The notes: generated by a model from the letters alone, not told the origin. Counted from the stretch's first letter, positions 1 through 6,126 are shown. The stretch: DNA of 7,290 nucleotides from Paracoccaceae bacterium (GCA_011523445.1 WTGT01000301.1:1-7290), one strand, 5' to 3'. A program made the numbers and translations.

Positions 1-1
1 G

Positions 2-469
2 TTGTTTGTGGCCTCGACACTCCTGAATTACTTCCTGCCCCCGGGAACCAATTTCGATATAATCCTTCGGGTCGTGATAATGGTTACATTGTTTGCTTCA
101 GCTTATATGGCCGAGGTAATTAGAGGTGGATTGGCAGCACTTCCCAAGGGCCAGTATGAAGCCGGTGATGCCTTGGGATTGGATTATTGGAAATCCATGC
201 GTTTGATTGTGTTGCCCCAAGCACTGAAAATCTCCATACCGGGAATAGTTTCCACTTTTATTGGATTGTTCAAGGATACCACCCTGGTATCCATCATTGG
301 CTTGCTGGATCCGATTGGCTTATCCAGAGCAATCAGATCTGATACTGCCTGGAATGGTATTGTGTGGGAACTTTATGCCTTTGTGGCAGTTGTATTTTTT
401 GTCTTCTGTTTCGCCATGTCCCGCTACTCAATCTATCTTGAGAAAAAACTTGAAACAGGTCACCGTTAA
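2..469 (+). CDS. aapM: Amino-acid ABC transporter permease, C-terminal part (AapM-like), cut by window start
   Basis: Inner-membrane permease subunit of a polar amino-acid ABC importer of the His/Glu/Gln family. Only about 155 C-terminal residues are present. The frame is open at the left edge, so the TTG at base 2 is probably an internal Leu and not a start. Hydrophobic stretches alternate with the cytoplasmic EAA loop, seen as QYEAGDALGLDYW followed by VLPQA (around residues 50-75 of the visible part); this loop contacts the ATPase. The end ...YSIYLEKKLETGHR is typical of AapM/BztC-type permeases. The ATPase gene follows after 13 bp, consistent with the order aapJ-Q-M-P. The family call is strong. 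The choice of AapM over a related permease rests on the ending and gene order, because the N-terminal half is missing. Confidence 0.88.
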   Translation: MFVASTLLNYFLPPGTNFDIILRVVIMVTLFASAYMAEVIRGGLAALPKGQYEAGDALGLDYWKSMRLIVLPQALKISIPGIVSTFIGLFKDTTLVSIIGLLDPIGLSRAIRSDTAWNGIVWELYAFVAVVFFVFCFAMSRYSIYLEKKLETGHR

Positions 470-482
470 CTAGGAAAAACCA

Positions 483-1265
483 GTGCAACAAGAAGTTTTG
501 GAAAAAAAGTCAAATCCCGAACAGGATTCCCAACCAGCCGTTGTCATTACCAACATGAACAAATGGTTTGGCAAGTTTCACGTGCTACGAGACATTAATC
601 TTTCCGTCAACAATGGTGAGAGAATCGTCATTTGTGGCCCCTCAGGTTCAGGTAAATCAACCTTGATCCGGTGTATCAACAGACTTGAGGAACATCAATC
701 GGGCTCCATCATCGTGGAAGGAACGGAACTTTCCTCCGATCTCAAGAACATTGACCTGATCAGATCCGAGGTTGGCATGTGTTTTCAGCATTTCAATCTG
801 TTTCCCCATCTGTCGGTCATGGAAAACTGTACTCTTGCCCCGATATGGGTTCGCAAGGTACCGAGACATGAAGCAGAAAAAACGGCAATGCATTTTCTTG
901 AAAAGGTCAAGATACCCGAACAAGCCTACAAGTACCCCGGACAATTGTCAGGTGGGCAACAGCAAAGGGTTGCCATAGCCCGTTCCCTGTGCATGAGACC
1001 CCGTATCATGTTATTTGATGAACCAACATCAGCCCTTGACCCTGAAATGATCAAGGAAGTTCTCGACACCATGATCGAGCTGGCTGAGGATGGCATGACC
1101 ATGCTTTGTGTTACCCATGAGATGGGATTTGCCCGGCAGGTTGCCAACAGGGTAATTTTCATGGATGAAGGACAAATCGTTGAGTCGAATGAGCCAGAGG
1201 AATTCTTCAACAATCCCCAAAGCGACAGAACAAAACTTTTCCTGAGTCAGATTCTCGGACACTGA
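483..1265 (+). CDS. aapP: Amino-acid ABC transporter ATP-binding protein (AapP/GlnQ family)
   Basis: Cytoplasmic ATPase that powers the amino-acid importer whose permease gene lies just upstream. It has 260 residues, the usual size for this family with a short N-terminal extension. Walker A is GPSGSGKST at residues 52-60. The Q-loop lies in CFQHFNLFPH, the ABC signature LSGGQQQR is at 155-162, Walker B MLFDEP is around 176-181 with catalytic E180, the D-loop is SALDPE, and the switch His is in CVTHEMGF. The GTG start at 483 is preceded by AGGA about 7 bases upstream. The next in-frame ATG would remove only the non-conserved leader. The 13-bp gap to the permease indicates co-transcription. All catalytic motifs are intact. 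Confidence 0.95.
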   Translation: MQQEVLEKKSNPEQDSQPAVVITNMNKWFGKFHVLRDINLSVNNGERIVICGPSGSGKSTLIRCINRLEEHQSGSIIVEGTELSSDLKNIDLIRSEVGMCFQHFNLFPHLSVMENCTLAPIWVRKVPRHEAEKTAMHFLEKVKIPEQAYKYPGQLSGGQQQRVAIARSLCMRPRIMLFDEPTSALDPEMIKEVLDTMIELAEDGMTMLCVTHEMGFARQVANRVIFMDEGQIVESNEPEEFFNNPQSDRTKLFLSQILGH

Positions 1266-1299
1266 AACTCCCATATTCTGGCCCACGCGGTTTTGTTCC

Positions 1300-1314
1300 T
1301 GCCTGGAGTAGGCA
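1300..1314. other. Small hairpin in the convergent gap (weak terminator candidate)
   Basis: TGCCT-ggagt-AGGCA forms a perfect 5-bp stem with a 5-base loop. It lies in the 123-bp gap between the convergent ATPase and SixA genes, so it could act on either strand. Neither side is followed by a T-run, so it is not a textbook intrinsic terminator. No other stronger hairpin was seen in this gap. Confidence 0.2.
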
Positions 1315-1388
1315 TCTTACTACATGAATCGTAAATTGACTCAAATGGTTGCTTCCCAATGGATCTGGGTGCAATTTCAGGTCAGAAT

Positions 1389-1880
1389 CTAAAGTTCTCT
1401 TGGAACAACAAAATCCAACAAAAGTGCTTCTCCTGGATTGATGTCTTTCCACTCGTTATTTGGAAACTCGCAAACCATAGTTGCGCAGGTCGGAAAACGG
1501 AAAAACTGCAATGACTGAGGTGGCGTCCGTAAAACAATGCTGGCAAGTTCGGCACTCCCGGGATTATGCCCAATCATCATAACGGAACCGCTTTTAGCAT
1601 TTTGCAAATGTTTCAACATCATGCCCGGTGAAGCACCATAAAGTGCAGAAACAAATACTTCTTCCATAGGTGCTGGTACAAGTTTACTGATACCCTCCCA
1701 GGTTTGCCTTGTTCTCGTGGCAGTTGAACAAAGTACCATTTGGGGCAAATGTCCTTTTGAAACCAGCCAGCGGCCAATTTTCTCCGCAGCCCTTATCCCC
1801 CTTGGGGCAAGGGGCCTATCATGGTCGGTTTGGTTGGTATCCCAACTGGACTTGCCATGGCGAACCAAAATGAATTTCAT
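1389..1880 (-). CDS. sixA: SixA-like phosphohistidine phosphatase (histidine phosphatase superfamily)
   Basis: A 163-residue cytosolic phosphatase of histidine phosphatase branch 1, of SixA size and motif layout. The catalytic signature is LVRHGKSSW at residues 5-13, with nucleophile His8 and phosphate-binding Arg7. The second catalytic His is His105 in MMIGHNPGSAEL. STATRTRQTW (52-61) gives the other conserved arginines. E. coli SixA removes phosphate from phosphohistidine on HPt or PTS-type carriers; the partner here is unknown. The ATG at 1880 has AGG 8-9 bases upstream. This is the last gene of the leftward group, 51 bp after the DUF1643 gene, and convergent with the ATPase gene. Its proximity to a histidine kinase is suggestive, but that is inference. 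A related small-molecule phosphatase remains possible. Confidence 0.88.
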   Translation of the reverse strand: MKFILVRHGKSSWDTNQTDHDRPLAPRGIRAAEKIGRWLVSKGHLPQMVLCSTATRTRQTWEGISKLVPAPMEEVFVSALYGASPGMMLKHLQNAKSGSVMMIGHNPGSAELASIVLRTPPQSLQFFRFPTCATMVCEFPNNEWKDINPGEALLLDFVVPREL

Positions 1881-1931
1881 TGTCTCATACCTGATTACTT
1901 AATCTTCTTGTCCCATCAATGTTTTCACATA

Positions 1932-2456
1932 TCAAATCCAGCGAACCAAAGGTTGTGAATGGGATATGTAAAGGGGGTGTTTGGGCATGTTCCTTTTGGT
2001 CAAACCCAAGTGGAATACATTTTGAACAATACCTCGAATTAGATTTTCAACCGCTCGTCCACGATCATGCAACTCGCCATGATTTCCCCAAGCACATACA
2101 ATCTTGTCAGCCCAGACACAACCCTGTTTGATTGCTTCGTTATTATCCATTCCTATGGGAAAGTCACTTTTGTACAACTCTTTTGGATTGGTACTTCTCA
2201 AGGCAAATATATTGCATACCCTGTAGGAACCGAAGTGAAGGTACCTCGCCCGCCCCTCACATCGGGCAACTGTTGGATCATTTTTATACTCTGTTGCTGT
2301 TGATGGATTCAGCATGATAAACAAAATTCGGGGTCCACTGGAATCCCAAACCCTAGTCAACTCATAGCGGTAGGATTCACAGGTGGAGTATATGGCTTCG
2401 CTTGCGGTATCACCCTCCACAACCTTGCGAGTAATCAGATTTTCTGTGATGGCCAT
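1932..2456 (-). CDS. DUF1643 domain-containing protein
   Basis: A 174-residue soluble protein of the DUF1643 family; its biochemical function is not established. Family-type blocks are visible: ILFIMLNPSTAT (44-55), NDPTVARCEGRAR (59-71), NIFALRSTNP (82-91), the Asp-Lys-Ile-Val then AWGNHG stretch (117-127), and LGLTKRNMPKHPLYI (150-164). The length fits the family. There is no signal peptide or membrane segment. The ATG at 2456 lies inside the end of the histidine kinase gene, a 22-bp overlap in a different frame. No strong ribosome binding site is visible, so translational coupling to the kinase is likely. SixA follows after 51 bp. Family assignment is confident. No role is proposed beyond membership in the kinase-led operon. 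Confidence 0.87.
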   Translation of the reverse strand: MAITENLITRKVVEGDTASEAIYSTCESYRYELTRVWDSSGPRILFIMLNPSTATEYKNDPTVARCEGRARYLHFGSYRVCNIFALRSTNPKELYKSDFPIGMDNNEAIKQGCVWADKIVCAWGNHGELHDRGRAVENLIRGIVQNVFHLGLTKRNMPKHPLYISHSQPLVRWI

Positions 2457-4138
2457 TTTGGTAAAGTAATCTTAAATCTGGTTCCTGTTTTTCGGGGAGT
2501 TGGCTTGTCAAGAAAATGACTTGTCCAATCAAGCTTCAATTCGCCCCCCTGATAATTTATCTGTTGAAATGCATAGTGAAGACCAACACCTCCTAGGGGG
2601 CTGCTACCAGTAATTTTCGAAATGTTCGATGTACCCTGTACACCATAATCAAAAAGGGATTGCCGAATTGTTGCCTCGACCCCGGTTCCGTTGTCCTTTA
2701 CAAAAATGTTTACGAATTGACCATCCCCTGATTCCTTGACGGTTATGAGTATTTTACCATATTCAACATTTTCAACCCCTATTTCCTTTTCGTATTGCAT
2801 CCTGTACTTGATGGCAACAATGGCATTGAGAATGAGATTGTGTATCACGCCATACAAGGATTCCCAGTTGGCATTGACTTTCACTTCCTGTTGCTTGTTG
2901 TTAATCCAGTTTATGTCAAAAATCGAGTTGCCGCCGTCGCCCTCACCCTGCTCCTTTGGTCCATCTACCCCATGGTGTTTTGCAACTTCATCCCCCATTT
3001 GCTTTATCAATGTAAGCAACTTGCCCAATGAAACTTCCTCCTTTGAAAGATTTCGGGGATCAGTGGTTACATAATTTACCAGATGTTCCACCTTGGCACT
3101 TATCATCTGCCCGATGGTTTCGATGCTCTTTACCTTTTCATGATATGGTTTTCCTTTTTCTCCCAGGGAAGTAACCATGTTGTGGATGGATGAGTTGATG
3201 GTGGACAAGTAGTTTTGGATTTCGTGTCGAAAGGCCGTTCCTTCTCCTCCTAGTGTATTTATCGGTCGCAGCCTATCAGTGGCAAGGGTTATTTCCCTTT
3301 CGATCCTGTTGATCTCCAGAAAAATACTCTTCTTGTAAGATTTCTGTTTTTCTTTTTTTTCAGATTCATACAGCATGGAGTGAATGCCCTGGATTTTCCT
3401 GGCTATCCTATCAATCGGTCGGGAGAAAAACATGACCGATCCAAGGGTTATCAAAGCCGTATTGACTATCAGAATTATGATTGACGGTATCAAGATTACC
3501 CTGAAAAGTGCTTCGAAGGAGATCAGAACCTTTTCACTCTGGATTTTGAATTCGTATACTTCCCTGTTGTTTTCTATTTCCCGGTCAAAAAAAACCGTAT
3601 AGACAAAATCCTTGTTGAATATCTTGTTGTAAAGAGAAACAAATCCTGACCTGAGGCTGGCAAAAATGTTTTCCTCCCGAAGGTCAACCATCAGAATTTC
3701 CTTGTCTTCGAGATTGCTTGCATCAATGTTGAAATCATATTTTTGACGACAATTTATTTCTCCATTCTCGTATTGCTCATATCGAAACCCCAAGGAAGAA
3801 TAGCCCATGGTATACAGGAATTCATCCGCTGCCTCATTCCGGGATATTGGCCTCTCGGTTGGTATGAAGTTTGTTGATGATTCCAAAGGGCCGATAATGT
3901 TGTAGTATGAATCCTGTGAAGTGTTGACGTAAGCTACAGGTTCCTCGCATGAATCCAGCTCTTCCAGATAGATGTTTTTGAAAAGCGAAATCTGATTGGC
4001 AAGTGATTCCAATTGCCCTCGTTCAAATGAAGCAACAGAAATTGTCAGAAAGACCACTTCCAGGAACAATAGAAGGAAACTTGAATAGAGGATTATGAGC
4101 TTGGAAAGGGAAATCCCCTCTTCTTTAGAAGTTTTCAG
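2435..4138 (-). CDS. Membrane sensor histidine kinase, probable CTG start
   Basis: Inner-membrane sensor kinase of 567 residues from CTG (544 if read from TTG at 4069). TM1 spans about residues 14-36. An extracytoplasmic sensor follows to about 209, with only two cysteines (about 64 and 130), then TM2 about 210-238 and a HAMP-like SRPIDRI segment leading into a coiled, Lys/Glu-rich linker. The H-box is FRHEIQNYL with candidate phospho-acceptor His305. The ATPase domain has N-box HNLILNAIVAI (Asn438), G1 box VKDNGTGV (Asp482) and G2 box LGGVGLH. No receiver domain and no adjacent response regulator are visible. The TTG would cut TM1 in half. The upstream CTG keeps the whole helix and has a perfect AGGAGG 5 bases before it; an in-frame TAG at 4148-4150 blocks further extension. 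The gene overlaps the DUF1643 gene at its 3' end. The signal is unknown. Confidence 0.9.
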   Translation of the reverse strand: MKTSKEEGISLSKLIILYSSFLLLFLEVVFLTISVASFERGQLESLANQISLFKNIYLEELDSCEEPVAYVNTSQDSYYNIIGPLESSTNFIPTERPISRNEAADEFLYTMGYSSLGFRYEQYENGEINCRQKYDFNIDASNLEDKEILMVDLREENIFASLRSGFVSLYNKIFNKDFVYTVFFDREIENNREVYEFKIQSEKVLISFEALFRVILIPSIIILIVNTALITLGSVMFFSRPIDRIARKIQGIHSMLYESEKKEKQKSYKKSIFLEINRIEREITLATDRLRPINTLGGEGTAFRHEIQNYLSTINSSIHNMVTSLGEKGKPYHEKVKSIETIGQMISAKVEHLVNYVTTDPRNLSKEEVSLGKLLTLIKQMGDEVAKHHGVDGPKEQGEGDGGNSIFDINWINNKQQEVKVNANWESLYGVIHNLILNAIVAIKYRMQYEKEIGVENVEYGKILITVKESGDGQFVNIFVKDNGTGVEATIRQSLFDYGVQGTSNISKITGSSPLGGVGLHYAFQQINYQGGELKLDWTSHFLDKPTPRKTGTRFKITLPKWPSQKI

Positions 4139-4143
4139 ACCGA

Positions 4144-4149
4144 CCTCCT
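4144..4149 (-). promoter_or_regulatory. Perfect Shine-Dalgarno AGGAGG for the histidine kinase
   Basis: The minus strand reads TTTAGGAGGTCGGTCTGAA. AGGAGG sits 5 bases before an in-frame CTG at 4138-4136. There is no ATG, GTG or TTG at a usable distance, so this site decides in favour of the CTG start. It overlaps the in-frame TAG at 4148-4150 that limits the reading frame. Confidence 0.65.
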
Positions 4150-4164
4150 AAACCATCTAATGGC

Positions 4165-4193
4165 AATAAAGGTTAAAATAACCAGGTTGTAAA
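4165..4193 (-). promoter_or_regulatory. Candidate promoter for the kinase-DUF1643-SixA genes, with palindrome in the spacer
   Basis: On the minus strand, TTTACA (4193-4188, 5/6 match to TTGACA) and TTTATT (4170-4165, 4/6 match to TATAAT) are separated by exactly 17 bp. The spacer contains the perfect inverted repeat GGTTA-ttt-TAACC (4171-4183), which could be a regulator site. The predicted transcript would start a few bases downstream and give a leader of about 20 bases before the CTG codon. If real, the kinase can be expressed independently of the DedA gene. This is inferred from pattern only. Confidence 0.4.
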
Positions 4194-4217
4194 CTGCGCG
4201 AACGGTTCCTGCCCTTT

Positions 4218-4238
4218 GGCAATGGATTACTCATTGCC
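4218..4238. repeat. Inverted repeat overlapping the DedA-family stop codon
   Basis: GGCAATG and CATTGCC form a perfect 7-bp inverted repeat around a 7-base loop, and the stop codon of the DedA-family gene lies in that loop. On the minus strand, where the gene is read, no T-run follows, so it is not a classical terminator. It may be a transcript 3'-end or processing hairpin separating the DedA gene from the kinase promoter. The T-rich flank lies on the + strand side, where no gene is being read. Confidence 0.35.
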
Positions 4239-4961
4239 CTTTTTGTTTTTCCTGAGGACATTTATCAAAATCGGCAGCAATGCCAAGGCACAAAGCCCGA
4301 GGATTGGACCGAGGATGTACCATTCAAAGATAATGCCCAGATTGGGTGCCTCCCCACGGGCAAAAACTTCTCCCAAGCCAACACCAACCCAGGTATATAC
4401 CAAAGCACCGGGAATTATTCCGAAGAAGGTCGTAAAGACAAAATTCCTGAATTTAACCCCGACCAGTGCCGGTAGCAGGTTGGCAACAAAGAAGGGAACA
4501 GCAGGTACCAGGCGCAATAGAAAAAGCACACTGATTTCATTTTCACGCAATCCGTCCCTTAGCTTTTGAACTGTTCCTGTACTGGTGTCCATTTTTCTGG
4601 AAAGGAAATCTCCAAGCCCCATCCTCGCGGCTACGAAAATTATGGTGGCACCAATTGTTGCAGCCAGAACATTATAAAGTGTTCCTGGAAACAGTGCGAA
4701 CAAAAAACCTCCGGTCAGGGAAGCAATGGCAGCACCCGGAAGGGAAAAGGCTACGATAATTATGTATATGGCAAGGAAGATGAGGGAAGTGACAAGGTAA
4801 TTGTTGTCCCTGAACTGAATCAGAGTTTCCCGGTTATCCCGAAGTGTCTCGAAAGTCAGGTAGTCTCTGAGTGTAACAAAGCCTATTATGGCAACAATCA
4901 CGATAATTGCCAGTGGGACGAGTTTTTTCAGGTTCAGACCCTCATTTTTTTTGCTTTCCAC
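4227..4961 (-). CDS. DedA/TVP38 (VTT domain) family membrane protein
   Basis: Polytopic inner-membrane protein of 244 residues from GTG at 4961 (246 from TTG at 4967). The TVP38/TMEM64 (SNARE-associated, VTT) family is linked to envelope homeostasis and lipid transport or scrambling; the substrate here is unknown. It has an N-terminal TM (about 12-30), a short soluble stretch, a hydrophobic segment with SLPGAAIASLTGGFLF (around 73-88), and then the family block LLRLVPAVPFFVANLLPAL with GVKFRNF and FGIIPGALVYTWVGVG, plus a C-terminal TM and a basic tail. The GTG is preferred because GGGA lies 6 bases upstream of it, while the same site directly abuts the TTG. It is the first gene of the leftward group, 88 bp before the kinase, and diverges from rpmH. 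Confidence 0.88.
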   Translation of the reverse strand: MESKKNEGLNLKKLVPLAIIVIVAIIGFVTLRDYLTFETLRDNRETLIQFRDNNYLVTSLIFLAIYIIIVAFSLPGAAIASLTGGFLFALFPGTLYNVLAATIGATIIFVAARMGLGDFLSRKMDTSTGTVQKLRDGLRENEISVLFLLRLVPAVPFFVANLLPALVGVKFRNFVFTTFFGIIPGALVYTWVGVGLGEVFARGEAPNLGIIFEWYILGPILGLCALALLPILINVLRKNKKGNE

Positions 4962-4988
4962 TTTCAATCCCTTTCTTATCCATAATCC

Positions 4989-5016
4989 ATTTTACCTAAA
5001 ATAATCAGTGGCTCAA
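4989..5016 (-). promoter_or_regulatory. Candidate promoter for the DedA-family gene
   Basis: On the minus strand, TTGAGC (5016-5011, 4/6) and TAAAAT (4994-4989, 5/6) are separated by 16 bp. They lie about 28 bp upstream of the GTG start in the divergent intergenic region. The placement is sensible for a short leader, but AT-rich DNA yields such matches by chance. Confidence 0.35.
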
Positions 5017-5085
5017 TTTAATGAATGCCTCTGGTTAACTCCATGTGAAATAATAAATTGGCAACTCGGACTTATAAAATAACTT

Positions 5086-5111
5086 GATTTAAGGGAATTC
5101 TATCTTAAATC
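5086..5111. repeat. 8-bp perfect inverted repeat upstream of rpmH
   Basis: GATTTAAG (5086-5093) and CTTAAATC (5104-5111) are perfect inverse complements separated by 10 bp. The centre is about 63 bp before the rpmH start. The spacing, close to one helical turn between half-sites, would suit a dimeric regulator. CTTGATTT occurs at 5083-5090 and again at 5131-5138, close to rpmH. I could not define a convincing -35/-10 pair for rpmH here. The rest of 5017-5161 is AT-rich with no gene seen. Confidence 0.35.
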
Positions 5112-5161
5112 TTGGGTCTATTATCAAAACCTTGATTTTTTGGACAGAAAATGAGGAAGAC

Positions 5162-5296
5162 ATGAAACGGACGTTTCAGCCGAGTAACCTTGTTCGCAAG
5201 CGACGCCATGGTTTTCGTGCCAGAATGGCTACGAAGGCCGGTAGAACCATTCTCAATCGAAGAAGAGCTAAAGGGCGTAAGGTACTTTCTGCCTAG
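5162..5296 (+). CDS. rpmH: 50S ribosomal protein L34
   Basis: A 44-residue, highly basic protein of the large ribosomal subunit. It begins MKRTFQPSNLVRKRRHGF and continues with RARMATKAGRT and NRRRAKGRKVLSA, the full-length bacterial L34 sequence pattern. It starts with ATG and has GAGGA about 5 bases upstream, and stops with TAG. It is the first gene of the rightward rpmH-rnpA-yidD-yidC cluster and is divergent from the DedA-family gene, so its promoter must lie within the 200-bp intergenic region. rnpA follows after 47 bp. The identification is essentially certain. Confidence 0.98.
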   Translation: MKRTFQPSNLVRKRRHGFRARMATKAGRTILNRRRAKGRKVLSA

Positions 5297-5343
5297 GCTT
5301 CACTTTTCTGTGAAAACACCCTGATGAAAATTGAGTTAGGGAG

Positions 5344-5739
5344 ATGACAATTGAAAGCCGGAAAGAAAATCGCAGGAAAATCATATCCCTCAAAAAGAGA
5401 AAAGAATTCCTCAGACTAGCCACTGGGCTTAAATGGCATACCAAGGGTTTCCTGATTCAGGGCCTCCCAAGAGAAGCGACAGAAACCGACCCAACGATCA
5501 GATTGGGGATTACATGCTCAAGGAAATTGGGAAATGCCGTTACCCGAAACCGGGCAAAACGAAGACTTAGGAATCTGGCCCATGATATTCTTCCACAATT
5601 TGGTGAACCTGGCTGGGACTATGTATTGATTGGATTCAGGAACACGACTGTAAATATGAATTTTGAAAAGATGAAGCAGGACCTCAAGTTGGCCCTGGAA
5701 AAAATACATCACAGTGTTAAGGCCAAAGACGGTAATTAG
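5344..5739 (+). CDS. rnpA: Ribonuclease P protein component
   Basis: Protein cofactor (131 residues) of RNase P, which joins the catalytic RNA to remove the 5' leader of precursor tRNAs. It shows the N-terminal LKKRKEF segment, LGITCSRKLGNAV (54-66) and the conserved RNR box TRNRAKRRLRNL (67-78), whose basic residues contact RNA, then DYVLIGF (92-98). An in-frame TGA at 5332-5334 makes ATG 5344 the earliest usable start. The AGGGAG purine tract directly abuts that ATG, so effective spacing relies on the TAGG part; translation may be helped by coupling to rpmH. yidD follows after 21 bp. The protein component is slightly long, owing to its N-terminal basic leader. Confidence 0.96.
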   Translation: MTIESRKENRRKIISLKKRKEFLRLATGLKWHTKGFLIQGLPREATETDPTIRLGITCSRKLGNAVTRNRAKRRLRNLAHDILPQFGEPGWDYVLIGFRNTTVNMNFEKMKQDLKLALEKIHHSVKAKDGN

Positions 5740-5760
5740 AGATCAGGAAAAGTTTGATCC

Positions 5761-5982
5761 ATGACACCTCTTGCTTATGTTTTTTCCCTTCCAATAAGGT
5801 TATACCGTTTGATTGGCAGTCCTTTCGTTGGAATGCATTGCCGATTTCAACCAACCTGTTCCGCATATGCTCTCGAAGCCTTGGAAAAACATGGAGCCAT
5901 AAAAGGTACATGGCTTACCATCAAGCGTTTGGGGAAGTGTCATCCCTGGGGGCAATCCGGTATTGATAACGTACCTGACTAG
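5761..5982 (+). CDS. yidD: Membrane protein insertion efficiency factor YidD
   Basis: A 73-residue small protein that associates with the inner membrane near YidC and assists membrane-protein insertion. It has an N-terminal amphipathic/hydrophobic segment (about 3-25) and the family core MHCRFQPTCSAYALEAL (25-41), with GAIKGTWLTIKRLGKCHPWG (45-64) following. Cys27, Cys33 and Cys60 are the family cysteines. The in-frame TGA at 5755-5757 fixes ATG 5761 as the first possible start. AGGA lies somewhat far upstream (about 13 bases), suggesting modest initiation or coupling to rnpA, 21 bp away. The longer overlapping frame beginning at 5754 is a shadow without family similarity. Confidence 0.95.
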   Translation: MTPLAYVFSLPIRLYRLIGSPFVGMHCRFQPTCSAYALEALEKHGAIKGTWLTIKRLGKCHPWGQSGIDNVPD

Positions 5983-6035
5983 TTTTTCAACAAATTACCC
6001 GTTTTATATTCCACTTTTTTCCTGGACGGCACTTA

Positions 6036-6053
6036 ATTGAAGATTTTTTCAAT
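6036..6053. repeat. AT-rich hairpin in the yidD-yidC gap
   Basis: ATTGAA-gatttt-TTCAAT forms a 6-bp inverted repeat in the 144-bp gap between yidD and yidC. It is AT-only except for one pair and has no following T-run, so a terminator role is doubtful. The remainder of the gap contains a consensus TTGACA at 6065-6070 but no good matching -10, so a yidC promoter is possible but not established. Confidence 0.2.
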
Positions 6054-6126
6054 ACAACTATTTGTTGACAGGCTGAAAATAGGTTGAAATAGCGGGAATA
6101 CTTTCTGTTGGTGGAAGAATAAGTCT

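Noticed and set aside
2736..3074. 112-codon + strand open frame within the kinase gene
   Set aside because: It is antisense to the kinase ATPase and linker regions, which carry intact motifs. It has no ribosome binding site or family similarity.
4148..4156. In-frame ATG (4156) two codons before TAG, as an alternative kinase start
   Set aside because: ATG-GTT-TAG closes at once, and no Shine-Dalgarno sequence precedes this ATG. The AGGAGG lies after it and serves the CTG. It would only matter if the TAG were a sequence error.
4216..4569. 117-codon + strand open frame, Lys/Arg/Thr/Pro-rich
   Set aside because: It looks like a basic protein but is the antisense of the hydrophobic DedA-family gene, which explains its composition.
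4566..4985. 139-codon open frame on the + strand opposite the DedA-family gene
   Set aside because: Composition is low-complexity and Cys/Gly/Asn-rich, with no recognisable motif. It is fully antisense to a clear membrane-protein gene.
4968..5161. Replication origin or dnaA boxes near rpmH
   Set aside because: rpmH is near dnaA/oriC in many bacteria, but no dnaA gene or clear TTATCCACA-type boxes were seen here.
5286..5343. TTCAC-ttttct-GTGAA hairpin between rpmH and rnpA as a terminator
   Set aside because: It has only a 5-bp weak stem and no T-run, and lies inside a cluster normally co-transcribed.
5754..5966. 70-codon frame overlapping yidD, starting at TTG 5754
   Set aside because: The yidD frame 7 bases later carries all YidD motifs. 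This frame is a shadow.
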